NCBI GenBank assembly: GCA_016865035.1
Contig: CP018227.1
Coordinates: 1,582,001-1,646,000 of the forward strand
Length of the DNA: 64,000 nucleotides
Source of the DNA: Kordiimonadales bacterium IMCC3096
Lineage (GTDB): Bacteria > Pseudomonadota > Alphaproteobacteria > Minwuiales > Minwuiaceae
Direction: 5' to 3'
Shown here: one piece after another, positions 50,135-58,737 of the stretch
How positions within the stretch are numbered: position 1 is the stretch's first letter
Layout: each line of letters begins with the position of its first letter
Notes under the pieces: generated by a model
The model's input: only the letters and a program-made list of their open reading frames with translations
Databases searched by the model: none
Told to the model about the DNA's origin: nothing
Translations under genes and position numbers: made by a program

Positions 50135-51241
50135 TCAGCCGTTCTGTTCCATCCAGCGGCGCAAACGTTCCGGGTCAGTGCCGAGGAAGGCAAAGGGGCC
50201 CCGCCGGTGCAGCACCGTGGCGGCATCCTCCGCCCACTCATGGCGCATCATCCAGTCGACCTCCCGACCGAACAGCCCACCGCCCAGGTCCTCCCCCAGA
50301 TCGGCATCCCTGTGGACCCCGTCCAGCATCTCCGGCACGGAGGCACCATGGCGGGAGATCAGGGTGCGGATATAGGCAGCATCCAGATGCGCCCATGTCG
50401 CTGCGACCCGGTTGGCGAACAGGCCATAGCCGCCATCCATGCCACCGTCATGCAGCGGACCGGAGCTGGCGGAGAGTCCCTCCGCGCAGGGCAGCAGGTC
50501 GCGCAGGCAAGCCGTCGCGCCGACGTCGCCTGCCAAGACCGTGCGCAGGGTCGCGCGCCGGGTGAGGATTGCCGCCAGCAGCCCCTCCAGATCCCTGCCG
50601 GAAGTGACCTCCCCGCCTGTCGGGACATGCGCCAGCATCAGGTCATTGGGCATCGGGATGAGACTCAGCGGCCCGGCCACCGTCGGCAGTTCATGCAGTC
50701 CCGCCATTTCCGGCCAGGGCCGGGCAAGCACGGCATAGAGACCCGTCGCCGCGCTGGCTTCCACAACGTCGCCGCTGTCGCCCGGCGTGACCTGGCCGCC
50801 CAGCCGCACGGCATCCCGCGCCAGGGCAACCGTCAGCCGGGTGACGTCGGTCAGGGTGGCCTTCGCGACCTGAAATGTCCCCTCCGGTGCCGCCAGCATG
50901 CCGCTGATCAGCCTGTCCGATGCGTCGAGGATCTCACCCGCGCCCAACCTGCCCCCACCGAACAGGCGGCGCAGGCCGCGTGCCCTGGGTGCGGGGCGCA
51001 ACATGCGGATGGGTTGAACCAGATGGGGCGCCGCGGCCATGAGCCAGTCCGCCAGCGTCTTCTCGGCAGGCGATTCCCCCGGAAACAGCAGATCGCACGG
51101 CAGCGGAATGGCCGGTCGGTCGGTCAGGCCCGCGCGGAAGTGCCAGTCACGTGGCTGTCCGCCCGCCGCAGCCTGCCAGGCCCGGAATGCATTGACGACG
51201 CCGGGGCCTCCCAGCGGATCGCTGCCCCCGGCCCCCGCCAT
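50135..51241 (-). CDS. GlpD-derived protein lacking the FAD core
   Basis: A 368-residue protein that I link to aerobic glycerol-3-phosphate dehydrogenase (GlpD) by several remnants: PHLVQPIRMLRP resembles the PHL-PLRFVLPH of GlpD, and the C-terminal GLFGREVDWMMRHEWAEDAATVLHRR resembles the GlpD C-terminal helical domain (EVDYL-EWA-DVLWRR). The N-terminal Gly-x-Gly-x2-Gly dinucleotide fold and the catalytic centre are missing, so it is not a working dehydrogenase by this route. It starts four bases from the phaZ stop and is translationally coupled to it, suggesting a role in PHB or lipid metabolism. The link is by eye and needs a profile search. Confidence 0.5.
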   Translation of the reverse strand: MAGAGGSDPLGGPGVVNAFRAWQAAAGGQPRDWHFRAGLTDRPAIPLPCDLLFPGESPAEKTLADWLMAAAPHLVQPIRMLRPAPRARGLRRLFGGGRLGAGEILDASDRLISGMLAAPEGTFQVAKATLTDVTRLTVALARDAVRLGGQVTPGDSGDVVEASAATGLYAVLARPWPEMAGLHELPTVAGPLSLIPMPNDLMLAHVPTGGEVTSGRDLEGLLAAILTRRATLRTVLAGDVGATACLRDLLPCAEGLSASSGPLHDGGMDGGYGLFANRVAATWAHLDAAYIRTLISRHGASVPEMLDGVHRDADLGEDLGGGLFGREVDWMMRHEWAEDAATVLHRRGPFAFLGTDPERLRRWMEQNG

Positions 51242-51244
51242 GCA

Positions 51245-52489
51245 TCAGGCGCCGAGTACCGGGAAGGAGCGGATGAAGTCGCGGATGCGGGGCTGGATCT
51301 CGGTGCGCCAGCGGCCGCCGTTGAACACACCGTAATGACCGACGCCATCCTGAATGTAGTCCATCTGCTTCTTCGCCGGGATGTTGATGCAGAGATCATG
51401 CGCCGCCTGGGTCTGGCCGATACCGGAGATATCGTCCTTCTCGCCCTCCACGGTGAACAGGGCGGTCTTCCTGATCTTGGTCAGATCAACGCGGCGGCCC
51501 CGGTGCATCATCGTGCCGTTCGGCAGATCGAAGCGCTGGAACACCACCTCCAGCGTCTGCAGGTAATATTCGGCCGTCAGGTCCAGTACCGAGAGATACT
51601 CGTCATAGAACTTGCGGTGGCCGTCGGTGGAATCGCCGTCGCCCGCGATCAGCCCTTCATAGAGCTTCTTGTGCGCATCGATATGGCGATCCAGGTTCAT
51701 GGTCATGAAACCGGTGAGCTGCAGGAAGCCGGGATAGACCGGACGCATGAAACCGGCATGCGGCAGGGGCACCCGGGTAATGACGTTGGTCTTGAACCAT
51801 TCGATCGGACGGGACGTCGCCAGGTCGTTGGGCACAGTCGGGCTTTTCCGCGGATCGATCGGGCTGCCCATGATGGTCAGGGTCGCCGGGGTCGCCGCAT
51901 CATTGTCTTCCGACATCAGCGCTGTGGCGGCAAGAACCGCCGGACCGGGCTGGCAGACAGCGACGACATGGGTATTCGGTCCGAGCACCCGCAGGAAGTC
52001 GATGACGTAGTCGATGTAATCTTCCAGATCGAAGTTGCCTTCCGACACCGGCACGTTGCGCGCGTCACGCCAGTCGGTGATGAAGACCTCATGCTCCGGC
52101 AGCATCGCGGCAACCGTGCCGCGCAGCAGCGTGGCATAGTGGCCGGACAGCGGGGCCACGATCAGCACGCGCGGATCGGCGCGACGCCGGTTCAGGCTGC
52201 TGGTATCGCGGGAGAAATACTTGAGCTGCCCAAAGGGCTTGCGATAGATTACCTGCTCCGTCACCGGCACCGGTGCGCCGTCGATGGTGATTTCGTCCAG
52301 CCCGAAGGACGGCTTGCCGTAACGGCGGGTAATACCCTCGAACACATCGGCCGCCGCCGCAACGGCGCGGCCTGGCGCTGTATGCGCAGCCGGGTTCATG
52401 GGGTGACGCAGCATCATCTGGGTCATGTGCGCGGCAGCGCGCCACGGCTTGATCGCCGCGTGGTTCAGTTCGTACATCTGGTACAGCAA
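51245..52489 (-). CDS. phaZ: Intracellular polyhydroxybutyrate depolymerase
   Basis: A 414-residue PhaZ of the intracellular type. The N-terminal MLYQMYELNHAAIKPWRAAA is the standard family opening. The nucleophile is the Cys in VCQPGPAVLA, replacing Ser of lipases, and DWRDARNVPVSEGNFDLEDYIDYVIDFLR and KTALFTVEGEKDDISGIGQT are further family blocks (each quoted only in part here). It degrades native PHB granules to 3-hydroxybutyrate. A TGC/GCA palindrome lies 57 bases upstream of its start. Confidence 0.95.
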   Translation of the reverse strand: MLYQMYELNHAAIKPWRAAAHMTQMMLRHPMNPAAHTAPGRAVAAAADVFEGITRRYGKPSFGLDEITIDGAPVPVTEQVIYRKPFGQLKYFSRDTSSLNRRRADPRVLIVAPLSGHYATLLRGTVAAMLPEHEVFITDWRDARNVPVSEGNFDLEDYIDYVIDFLRVLGPNTHVVAVCQPGPAVLAATALMSEDNDAATPATLTIMGSPIDPRKSPTVPNDLATSRPIEWFKTNVITRVPLPHAGFMRPVYPGFLQLTGFMTMNLDRHIDAHKKLYEGLIAGDGDSTDGHRKFYDEYLSVLDLTAEYYLQTLEVVFQRFDLPNGTMMHRGRRVDLTKIRKTALFTVEGEKDDISGIGQTQAAHDLCINIPAKKQMDYIQDGVGHYGVFNGGRWRTEIQPRIRDFIRSFPVLGA

Positions 52490-52545
52490 ACTGGATCTCC
52501 CGATTGCGTCGCGAATCGAAGGATAGCGGACATCCCTCTCATTTG

Positions 52546-52564
52546 TATTGTGCAGCGCACAATA
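52546..52564. promoter_or_regulatory. 19-bp palindrome upstream of phaZ (PhaR-type candidate)
   Basis: TATTGTGC-AGC-GCACAATA, perfect 8-bp arms with a three-base centre. PhaR regulators of PHA metabolism bind TGC/GCA-based palindromes in several Proteobacteria, so PhaR is the natural candidate. It lies in the divergent gap between phaZ and a dienelactone hydrolase gene and could serve either. Confidence 0.5.
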
Positions 52565-52706
52565 ATGTCACGGACTTGTCAAGCGCGGCTGTCACCATGG
52601 TGTCATGCACGCCCTGTCGGAATGGTTAACGCGAGCGTGATTGGCGGCATGCGGCGTGTCGAATACCATCTCTGTATCACCAACCAATCTGGCAGGAGTG
52701 ACCGAC

Positions 52707-53468
52707 ATGTATGCGCGCAGGACAGTTCTGAAGGGGGCCGCAAGCCTGCCCCTCGCCGCCATTCTGGCCGATCCGATGCTGGCACGGGCTGCGGCCCACG
52801 GCCTTCAGGATGTTGCCATCACCACCGCAGGCGGGAAGGCGGTCAGTGGCGCACTCGCCCTGCCCGCGAAGACACCCGCGGCGGCAGTGCTGCTGATCCA
52901 CGAATGGTGGGGCCTGAACGACCAGATCAAGTCCGTGGCCGCGAAGCTGGCGGAGGAAGGGTACGTGGCCCTGGCCGTGGACCTCTATGACGGCAAGGTC
53001 GCCACCGAGGCCGGTGATGCCCGCAGCTACATGGGCCAGGTCAAGGGGGACGAGGCCACCGATACGCTGGCGAGCTGGATCGGCTGGCTGAAGGATCACG
53101 ACAGGACCAACGGCAAGGTGGCAACGGTCGGCTGGTGCTTCGGTGGCGGCTGGTCGCTGAACGCCTCCATCGCCGCGCCGGTGGACGGCACGATCATCTA
53201 TTATGGCAATGTCAGCCGGAAGGCGGCGGACCTGGAGGCGCTGAAGGGTCCGGTACTGGGTCATTTCGCAACCGAGGACCAGTGGATCAACCGGGCCATG
53301 GTCAGCGGCTTCGAGGCTGAGATGAAGCAGGCCGGGAAGCAGCTCACCACCCACTGGTATGATGCCAACCACGCCTTCGCCAACCCGACCAGCGCCCGCT
53401 ATGACGAGGCCGATGCCGCCCTGTCCTGGCAGCGCACCCAGGCATTCCTGAAGGAAACGCTCGGGTGA
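52707..53468 (+). CDS. Exported dienelactone hydrolase family protein
   Basis: A 253-residue alpha/beta hydrolase. A twin-Arg-like leader ARRTVLKGAASLPLAAIL suggests Tat export. The nucleophile Cys144 is in VGWCFGGGW, as in dienelactone hydrolase; the Glu in LIHEWWGL near residue 66 and His in YDANHAFANP complete the site. GGCAGGAG upstream supports ATG 52707. A role in chlorocatechol breakdown is not implied; many such proteins have unknown esters as substrates. Confidence 0.87.
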   Translation: MYARRTVLKGAASLPLAAILADPMLARAAAHGLQDVAITTAGGKAVSGALALPAKTPAAAVLLIHEWWGLNDQIKSVAAKLAEEGYVALAVDLYDGKVATEAGDARSYMGQVKGDEATDTLASWIGWLKDHDRTNGKVATVGWCFGGGWSLNASIAAPVDGTIIYYGNVSRKAADLEALKGPVLGHFATEDQWINRAMVSGFEAEMKQAGKQLTTHWYDANHAFANPTSARYDEADAALSWQRTQAFLKETLG

Positions 53469-54184
53469 TCACCCTTCGGCAATACCCGGCGGCGCTGGGC
53501 CTGCCGAACCCGAGCCCGTTCTGCATGAAGGCGGAGATCCTGCTGAAGATGTCCGGGGCACCCTTCACCGTGGAAACGGTGAACGATCCCCGCAAGGGAC
53601 CGAAGGGCAAGCTGCCCGCCGCCAGCTTCGACGGTGGACCGATGGTCGGGGATTCGGAACTGATCCGCCGCGAGATGGCGCGGCGCCTCGGTTTCGACCC
53701 TGACGCGGCGCTGGACGCCGGCCAGAAGGCGACAGCCCATGCGATCGCGCGCATGCTGGAGGAACGGCTCTACTGGGCCATCGTCCACACACGCTGGATG
53801 GATCCGCCCACCTATGACCGGATCGCCCGGGAGCTGTTCGCCACCATGCCGCCGGTGATCCGGTCGATCATCAAGGTGGTCGCACAGCGGAAGGTGCGGT
53901 CCAACCTGGCCGGACACGGGCTGGGCCTGCATGAGGTTCAGGACATCATGGCCTTCGGCGCGGCGGATATCGATGCCTGCGCGGGTCTGCTGGGGGATCA
54001 GGACTGGTTCATGGGTGCGGAACCGACCGGCGTGGACGCGACCGGTGTCGCCTTTCTCGCCAATGTCCTTGTGCCGGATATCGAAAGCCCGCTGAGAACG
54101 GCCGTGCGCCAGCACCCGAACCTGGTCGCCTACGTGGAGCGCGGCAGGGCGCGGTGGTATCCGGATTACCCGAGCTGGGCCTGA
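53465..54184 (+). CDS. Glutathione S-transferase family protein
   Basis: A 239-residue GST-fold protein. The N-terminal thioredoxin-like part contains LPNPSPFCMKAEILLKM and DSELIRREMARRLG (in place of the usual E-S glutathione contact). The helical C-terminal half ends TGVDATGVAFLANVL and ARWYPDY. It looks like the Faxc/metaxin-like branch rather than a classical detoxifying GST. GTG start (53465) overlaps the stop of the preceding gene by four bases. Confidence 0.82.
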   Translation: MITLRQYPAALGLPNPSPFCMKAEILLKMSGAPFTVETVNDPRKGPKGKLPAASFDGGPMVGDSELIRREMARRLGFDPDAALDAGQKATAHAIARMLEERLYWAIVHTRWMDPPTYDRIARELFATMPPVIRSIIKVVAQRKVRSNLAGHGLGLHEVQDIMAFGAADIDACAGLLGDQDWFMGAEPTGVDATGVAFLANVLVPDIESPLRTAVRQHPNLVAYVERGRARWYPDYPSWA

Positions 54185-54233
54185 TCACGGGACCTGTCCA
54201 AGGGGCCTGATAGCACCGACCTTGGCCCCAACG

Positions 54234-54259
54234 AAAAAGCCGGGCACATGGCCCGGCTT
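54234..54259 (-). terminator. Rho-independent terminator of rpmB
   Basis: In the minus direction AAGCCGGGC pairs with GCCCGGCTT across CATGT, and runs into a T-tract (complement of A at 54234-54238). It lies 25 bases past the rpmB stop. It could also serve the GST transcript from the other side, less efficiently. Confidence 0.88.
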
Positions 54260-54283
54260 CGTCAGATCCGTCTGTCGCTGAAA

Positions 54284-54598
54284 TCAGGCTTCGGCGGAGG
54301 CCGCCGGTGCTGCCGCCTCGGCACGGGCCTTGGCGATCTCGCGCTTCAGCTTGCGGGCGTTGTCGGACAGCTTTGCGTCGGACTGCTTCAGGATGAAGTT
54401 GTCCAGACCGCTGTTGTGATCGATGGAACGCAGCGCAGCGGCGGAAATCCGCAGCGAGACGGAACGGCCCAGCGCATCCGACATCAGCTTGGTGTGGCGC
54501 ACGTTCGGCAGGAACCGACGATTGCTCTTGATGTTGGAGTGGCTGACATTGTGTCCGGTCTGCACACCCTTGCCGGTAAGCTCACAGCGTCGCGCCAT
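54284..54598 (-). CDS. rpmB: 50S ribosomal protein L28
   Basis: A 104-residue L28. [22 protein letters not shown], then [26 protein letters not shown], is the classical sequence (quoted here in short parts: [18 protein letters not shown]). The C-terminal Ala/Lys-rich extension of about 25 residues is typical of alphaproteobacteria. It is monocistronic with its own terminator. The start at 54598 is set by MARR. Confidence 0.97.
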   Translation of the reverse strand: MARRCELTGKGVQTGHNVSHSNIKSNRRFLPNVRHTKLMSDALGRSVSLRISAAALRSIDHNSGLDNFILKQSDAKLSDNARKLKREIAKARAEAAAPAASAEA

Positions 54599-54845
54599 GG
54601 TTGTTCTCCCGCATGTTCGGCCCATATGGCCGCAAGTCGTGAAAATTGGATCGGCCGCCTGACTGGAGGCCGGAGCGCGGGTGTTTAGCGGGTTCCCGCG
54701 CGGTGGTCAAGCGCTGCGGACACCCTGTGCGGACCGGAAGCCGCGAACTGCATGGCTGTCAGCATTTGATCCCGCGCGCCATAGCCACCACAATGACCCC
54801 CATCAGACACCCTGGGGAGGGAGCCGGCCGCGCCGGACAGCACGC

Positions 54846-56483
54846 ATGACACAGACAGAAGCAGCAAGCGACCACACGCCGGCGGCAAGCCAGCCAGCCA
54901 CCGACATGGATGTCATCGTTGTCGGCGCGGGTTTCGCCGGAATGTATCTGCTGCACCGCCTGCGCGGTCTCGGGTTCCGGGTGCAGGTGATGGAGGCCGG
55001 CAGCGACGTCGGCGGCACCTGGTACTGGAACCGCTATCCCGGCGCACGCTGTGATGTCGAGAGCATGCAGTATTCCTATCAGTTCGATGACGACCTGCAG
55101 CAGGAGTGGGAGTGGAGCGAACGCTACGCCACGCAGCCGGAGATCATCCGCTATGCCCGGCACGTCGCCGACCGCTTCGACCTGCGGCGCGATATCCGCT
55201 TCGACTGCCGTGTCGCGGCGGCCCACCTGGATGAGACACAGGATGTCTGGCGGGTCACGACGGAGGGGGGTGACACCCTGACCACCCGATGGTTCGTGAT
55301 GGCCACGGGCTGTCTCTCCTCGGCCAACATGCCCGACATTCCCGGCGTCGAGAGTTTCCGCGGCGCGATCTTCCACACCGGGCAGTGGCCGCATGAGGAT
55401 GTGGATTTCACCGGCAAGCGGGTGGCGGTGATCGGTACCGGGTCGTCGGCCATCCAGTCGATCCCGATCATCGCGGAACAGGCCGCGTCCCTGACGGTCT
55501 TCCAGCGGACCGCCAACTACGCCATCCCGGCCCGCAATCGCCCCCTGGATCCGGAAGACGTTGCACGGATCAAGGCGCACTATGGGGAGATGCGGGCGCA
55601 GGCCAAGAAGATGCCCGCCGGGATACTCTTCCAGGCCAATGATGTGTCGGCCAGGGCGGTGGATGACGCGGAACGGCAGGCCCGCTTCGAACACCGCTGG
55701 CAGAAGGGCGGACTGACGTTTCTCGGCGCCTTCAACGACCTGTTGCTCGACGAGAAATCCAATCGCTACGCCGCCGATTTCGTCCGCAACAAGATCCGCA
55801 AGACCGTGAAGGACCCGAAGGTGGCGGAACTGCTCTGCCCGACCAACATCATCGGCTGCAAGCGGCTGTGCGTCGATTCCGGGTACTACGAGACCTTCAA
55901 TCGCCAGAACGTGCATCTGGTGGATATCAGCGGCAGCCCCATCGAGGCGCTGACGGAGAGCGGGCTGCGCACGGGCGGAGAGGAGTACGCATTCGACTGC
56001 ATCGTCTTCGCGACCGGCTTTGATGCGATGACGGGGTCGCTGCTGCGGGTGGATATCCGGGGATCGGAAGGGCGCCCGCTGGCGGAAAAGTGGCAGGAAG
56101 GACCGAAGACCTATCTCGGCCTGATGACCGCCGGTTTCCCGAACATGTTCATGGTGACCGGCCCGGGCAGCCCGTCGGTGCTGACCAACATGCTGCCATC
56201 CGTGGAGCAGCACGCCGAGTTCATCGCCGACTGTATCGCGCATATCGCAGGGAACGGTCTGAAACGCATAGAGGCCGAGCCCGAGGCGGAAGAGGCATGG
56301 GTGGCGCACGGCGACCAGGTCGCGGGCCTGACGCTGCGGTCGACCTGCAGTTCCTGGTACGTCGGGGCGAACATTCCGGGCAAGCCACGGGTCTTCATGC
56401 CCTATATCGGGGGCTTTCCCGCCTATCTGGACAAGTGTGCCGAAGTGGTCGCGAACGGCTATGAGGGCTTTCGCCTGAGCTGA
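54846..56483 (+). CDS. Baeyer-Villiger-type flavin monooxygenase
   Basis: A 545-residue class B flavoprotein monooxygenase. FAD-binding GAGFAG at 27-32, the Baeyer-Villiger fingerprint FRGAIFHTGQWP at 171-182, and the NADPH-binding GTGSSAIQ just after it are all present. Together with GGTWYWNRYPGARCDVES they place it with cyclohexanone- or phenylacetone-type enzymes that turn ketones to esters or lactones. An upstream start at 54681 is in frame, but ATG 54846 gives the expected N-terminus. It stands alone and its substrate is unknown. Confidence 0.93.
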   Translation: MTQTEAASDHTPAASQPATDMDVIVVGAGFAGMYLLHRLRGLGFRVQVMEAGSDVGGTWYWNRYPGARCDVESMQYSYQFDDDLQQEWEWSERYATQPEIIRYARHVADRFDLRRDIRFDCRVAAAHLDETQDVWRVTTEGGDTLTTRWFVMATGCLSSANMPDIPGVESFRGAIFHTGQWPHEDVDFTGKRVAVIGTGSSAIQSIPIIAEQAASLTVFQRTANYAIPARNRPLDPEDVARIKAHYGEMRAQAKKMPAGILFQANDVSARAVDDAERQARFEHRWQKGGLTFLGAFNDLLLDEKSNRYAADFVRNKIRKTVKDPKVAELLCPTNIIGCKRLCVDSGYYETFNRQNVHLVDISGSPIEALTESGLRTGGEEYAFDCIVFATGFDAMTGSLLRVDIRGSEGRPLAEKWQEGPKTYLGLMTAGFPNMFMVTGPGSPSVLTNMLPSVEQHAEFIADCIAHIAGNGLKRIEAEPEAEEAWVAHGDQVAGLTLRSTCSSWYVGANIPGKPRVFMPYIGGFPAYLDKCAEVVANGYEGFRLS

Positions 56484-56528
56484 CGGGTGCGGCCCGTGCC
56501 GGTTCCATCCGGTGACGGACAGTCCGCG

Positions 56529-57542
56529 CTACCCGCTGGCGCTGGCCAGACGGGACGTCGCTTCCGCCGGCACACAGAGATCGGTCACCGTTCCACCGCC
56601 TGAGCCACTGGGCAGCACGCTGTCCGGCTGCAGCAGCCAGCGGCCCACATCATGCTGGACAACAGGCCCCTGCAGATCGCGGAACAGCAGGTGCCAGCCA
56701 TCGTCGTAGAGGGCCAGGTCCGGCTCGGCGTGGAAGCGTTCCAGGGTCTTCTGGACGGCCTGGCAGGGGACGATCTGGTCCCGTCGGCCATACAGCACCA
56801 GCAAGGGCGTCCTGATTGCCGGGACGGCATTGTAGGCGGCATCCATCAGGTCAACCAGGCCGGAAACCGTATCGAACCGCGTTGCCTTGATGAACAGCGG
56901 GTCTGCCCCCATCGCCCGGAGCACCATGTCGTTGTCCGACGCGCGCACACCCAGACCGCCGCCTGTGGCCTTGTATCCCGGCATGGTGGACGAGAAGAAG
57001 TCCAGCGCCCAGCGGGCAAAGCCGGTCATGGTCTTTCGGCTCCAGACCGCAGGCGCCGACAGCACTGCACTGGCCACCCGGGGTGGCTCGGCCGCGCCCA
57101 GCGCCGCCATCACCACCGCGCCCCCCATGCTTTCGCCCACCAGATGGACCGGCAGGCCCGGATGGCGCGCGTGGACCAGTTCCACGACACTGGATAGGTC
57201 CTGCGTCAGGGTCGGCACACCGGGCCAGATGCCGCGGTTCTCTGTTTCACCGAAGCCGCGCTGGTCATAGGCATAGACGGCTATGCCCTGACGTGACCAG
57301 CGTTCCGCCGGCTCCGACCAGGCGCGGCGATAGTCATTGAAACCATGCAGGGCGATCACGACCGCCCGTGGTTCCGACGGGACCGAGCGCATGTAGGGCA
57401 ACCGATAGCCATCCGCCATCACGAAGTGGCTGCCGGTCGCCTCCGGTGTCACGACGCTGGGGCCGGCGGGCTGTTGCATGGCGGTGCAGGCGCTCAACAT
57501 GCCCAGTGCCATTCCGGCGCAGAGCAGGCTGTTGAGGCGCAT
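56529..57542 (-). CDS. Lipoprotein alpha/beta hydrolase (monoacylglycerol lipase-like)
   Basis: A 337-residue hydrolase with a lipoprotein signal: MRLNSLLCAGMALGMLSAC, with lipobox LSAC near residue 19. The catalytic Ser is in VGESMGGAVV; HGFNDYRRAW, YDQRGFGETE, Asp in LYGRRDQIVP and His in DDGWHLLFRD fit the Serine aminopeptidase S33/monoacylglycerol lipase fold. In-frame ATGs at 57581 and 57587 would add a polar tail ahead of the signal and are less likely. It diverges from the NTF2-like gene across 63 bases. Confidence 0.87.
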   Translation of the reverse strand: MRLNSLLCAGMALGMLSACTAMQQPAGPSVVTPEATGSHFVMADGYRLPYMRSVPSEPRAVVIALHGFNDYRRAWSEPAERWSRQGIAVYAYDQRGFGETENRGIWPGVPTLTQDLSSVVELVHARHPGLPVHLVGESMGGAVVMAALGAAEPPRVASAVLSAPAVWSRKTMTGFARWALDFFSSTMPGYKATGGGLGVRASDNDMVLRAMGADPLFIKATRFDTVSGLVDLMDAAYNAVPAIRTPLLVLYGRRDQIVPCQAVQKTLERFHAEPDLALYDDGWHLLFRDLQGPVVQHDVGRWLLQPDSVLPSGSGGGTVTDLCVPAEATSRLASASG

Positions 57543-57605
57543 GGCATCGCGGTTCAGCCGCAGCGTATTGATACAATTCATGATCATGGACGCTATGATG
57601 CCCGG

Positions 57606-58022
57606 ATGACGGATGAAATCGACCCCAAAGATCACCTGCTGGCGATTAACGAAGCGTTCTATGCCGCCTTTGCCAGCGGAGACCTGGGCTGGATGACGGA
57701 TATCTGGTCCGGTCGGCGGGAGATCACCTGCATTCATCCCGGCCACCGGGCCGGGCAGGGACGCACGGAAGTGCTGTCCGGCTGGTTCGACATCCTGCAG
57801 CGGCCGCCGGGCATCAGCTTCGGCAAAGCGGTGGCCTACCTGCATGGTGATACCGGGATCGTGCTCTGCACCGAACGGATCGGACCGCACGAACTGGCAG
57901 CGACCAACGTGTTCGCACGGGAAGGCGGGCGTTGGCGCATGGTGCACCATCAGGCCAGCGCCATACATGCGCCCCCTGCCGATACGGAGTCAGGCCCGAC
58001 CGGTTCGGGCAATATTCACTGA
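57606..58022 (+). CDS. NTF2-like (SnoaL-type) protein
   Basis: A 138-residue protein of the nuclear transport factor 2 superfamily: LLAINEAFYAAFASGDLGWMTDIWS and TCIHPGHRAGQGRTEVLSGWFDIL (the first quoted in part: NEAFYAAFASGDLGWM) form the helix pair, and GGRWRMVHHQAS the final strand. Similar proteins are annotated as DUF4440 or SnoaL-like. Function is unknown. ATG 57606 is the only sensible start for this fold. Confidence 0.8.
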   Translation: MTDEIDPKDHLLAINEAFYAAFASGDLGWMTDIWSGRREITCIHPGHRAGQGRTEVLSGWFDILQRPPGISFGKAVAYLHGDTGIVLCTERIGPHELAATNVFAREGGRWRMVHHQASAIHAPPADTESGPTGSGNIH

Positions 58023-58035
58023 ATCCGGGCAGGCC

Positions 58036-58623
58036 TCACGCAAGCAGACTTGTGACGCGCCGGCGCAGGGCGGGAATCACCTCCGCCTCGAACCATGGAT
58101 TGCGCGCCAGCCAGCCGTTGTTGCGGCCCGACGGATGCGGCAAGGGCAGATAGCGCGGCATGTAGTCGGTCCAGCCAGCCACCGTTTCGGTGAGGGTTTT
58201 CCGTCGCCGGTCACCGAGATGCCAGTCCTGGGCATATCGCCCGAGGACGAGGGTGAACTCGACCCTGGGCAGGGCCTGCATCAGCCGCGCATGCCAGGCG
58301 GCGGCACATTCGGGCCTTGGCGGCAGATCGCCTGAGCCCTTGACCGTGCCCGGATAGCAGAAACCCATCGGGATGATAGCGAACCGGGTCGGATCATAGA
58401 AAGTCTCCCGCCGGACCCCCAGCCAGGCGCGAAGCCGGTCCCCGGAAGGATCATCCCAGGGCACGCCGGAGCGGTGGACACGGATTCCGGGGGCATGGCC
58501 CGCGATCAGGATCCGGGCCCGGGTGGTCGCGGCCAGCACGGGGCGGGGTGCGTGCGGCAGGTGGTCCGCGCAGATTCGGCAATTGCGGATCTCCGCCAGC
58601 AGCCGGTCGAGCGTGCCGGTCAT
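58036..58623 (-). CDS. Uracil-DNA glycosylase family protein
   Basis: A 195-residue protein of the uracil-DNA glycosylase superfamily. NCRICADHLPHAPRPVL at the start, then ILIAGHAPGIRVHRSGVPWDDPSGDRLRAWLG (short parts: GHAPGIRVH, DPSGDRLRAWLG) and LPLPHPSGRNN near the C-terminus follow this family. The first Cys pair occurs (CRIC) but the Fe-S set of family 4/5 enzymes is incomplete. The DNA substrate is not certain. It starts at ATG 58623; an upstream in-frame extension to 58680 looks non-conserved. Confidence 0.83.
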   Translation of the reverse strand: MTGTLDRLLAEIRNCRICADHLPHAPRPVLAATTRARILIAGHAPGIRVHRSGVPWDDPSGDRLRAWLGVRRETFYDPTRFAIIPMGFCYPGTVKGSGDLPPRPECAAAWHARLMQALPRVEFTLVLGRYAQDWHLGDRRRKTLTETVAGWTDYMPRYLPLPHPSGRNNGWLARNPWFEAEVIPALRRRVTSLLA

Positions 58624-58737
58624 CTGTCCCGCCGCGCCCGTTGACGGGCAAGCAGGCGCCGGAACGGAAACGGGGCGCACCTGTCAGATGACCGGCACGC
58701 CCCGTGTTCGTGACTGAATGCTTTCATGGCCTGCTGA

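Noticed and set aside
54681-54845. Upstream start for the Baeyer-Villiger monooxygenase
   Set aside because: The added 55 residues are Arg/Pro-rich and unlike the family; ATG 54846 places the FAD motif at the normal distance.
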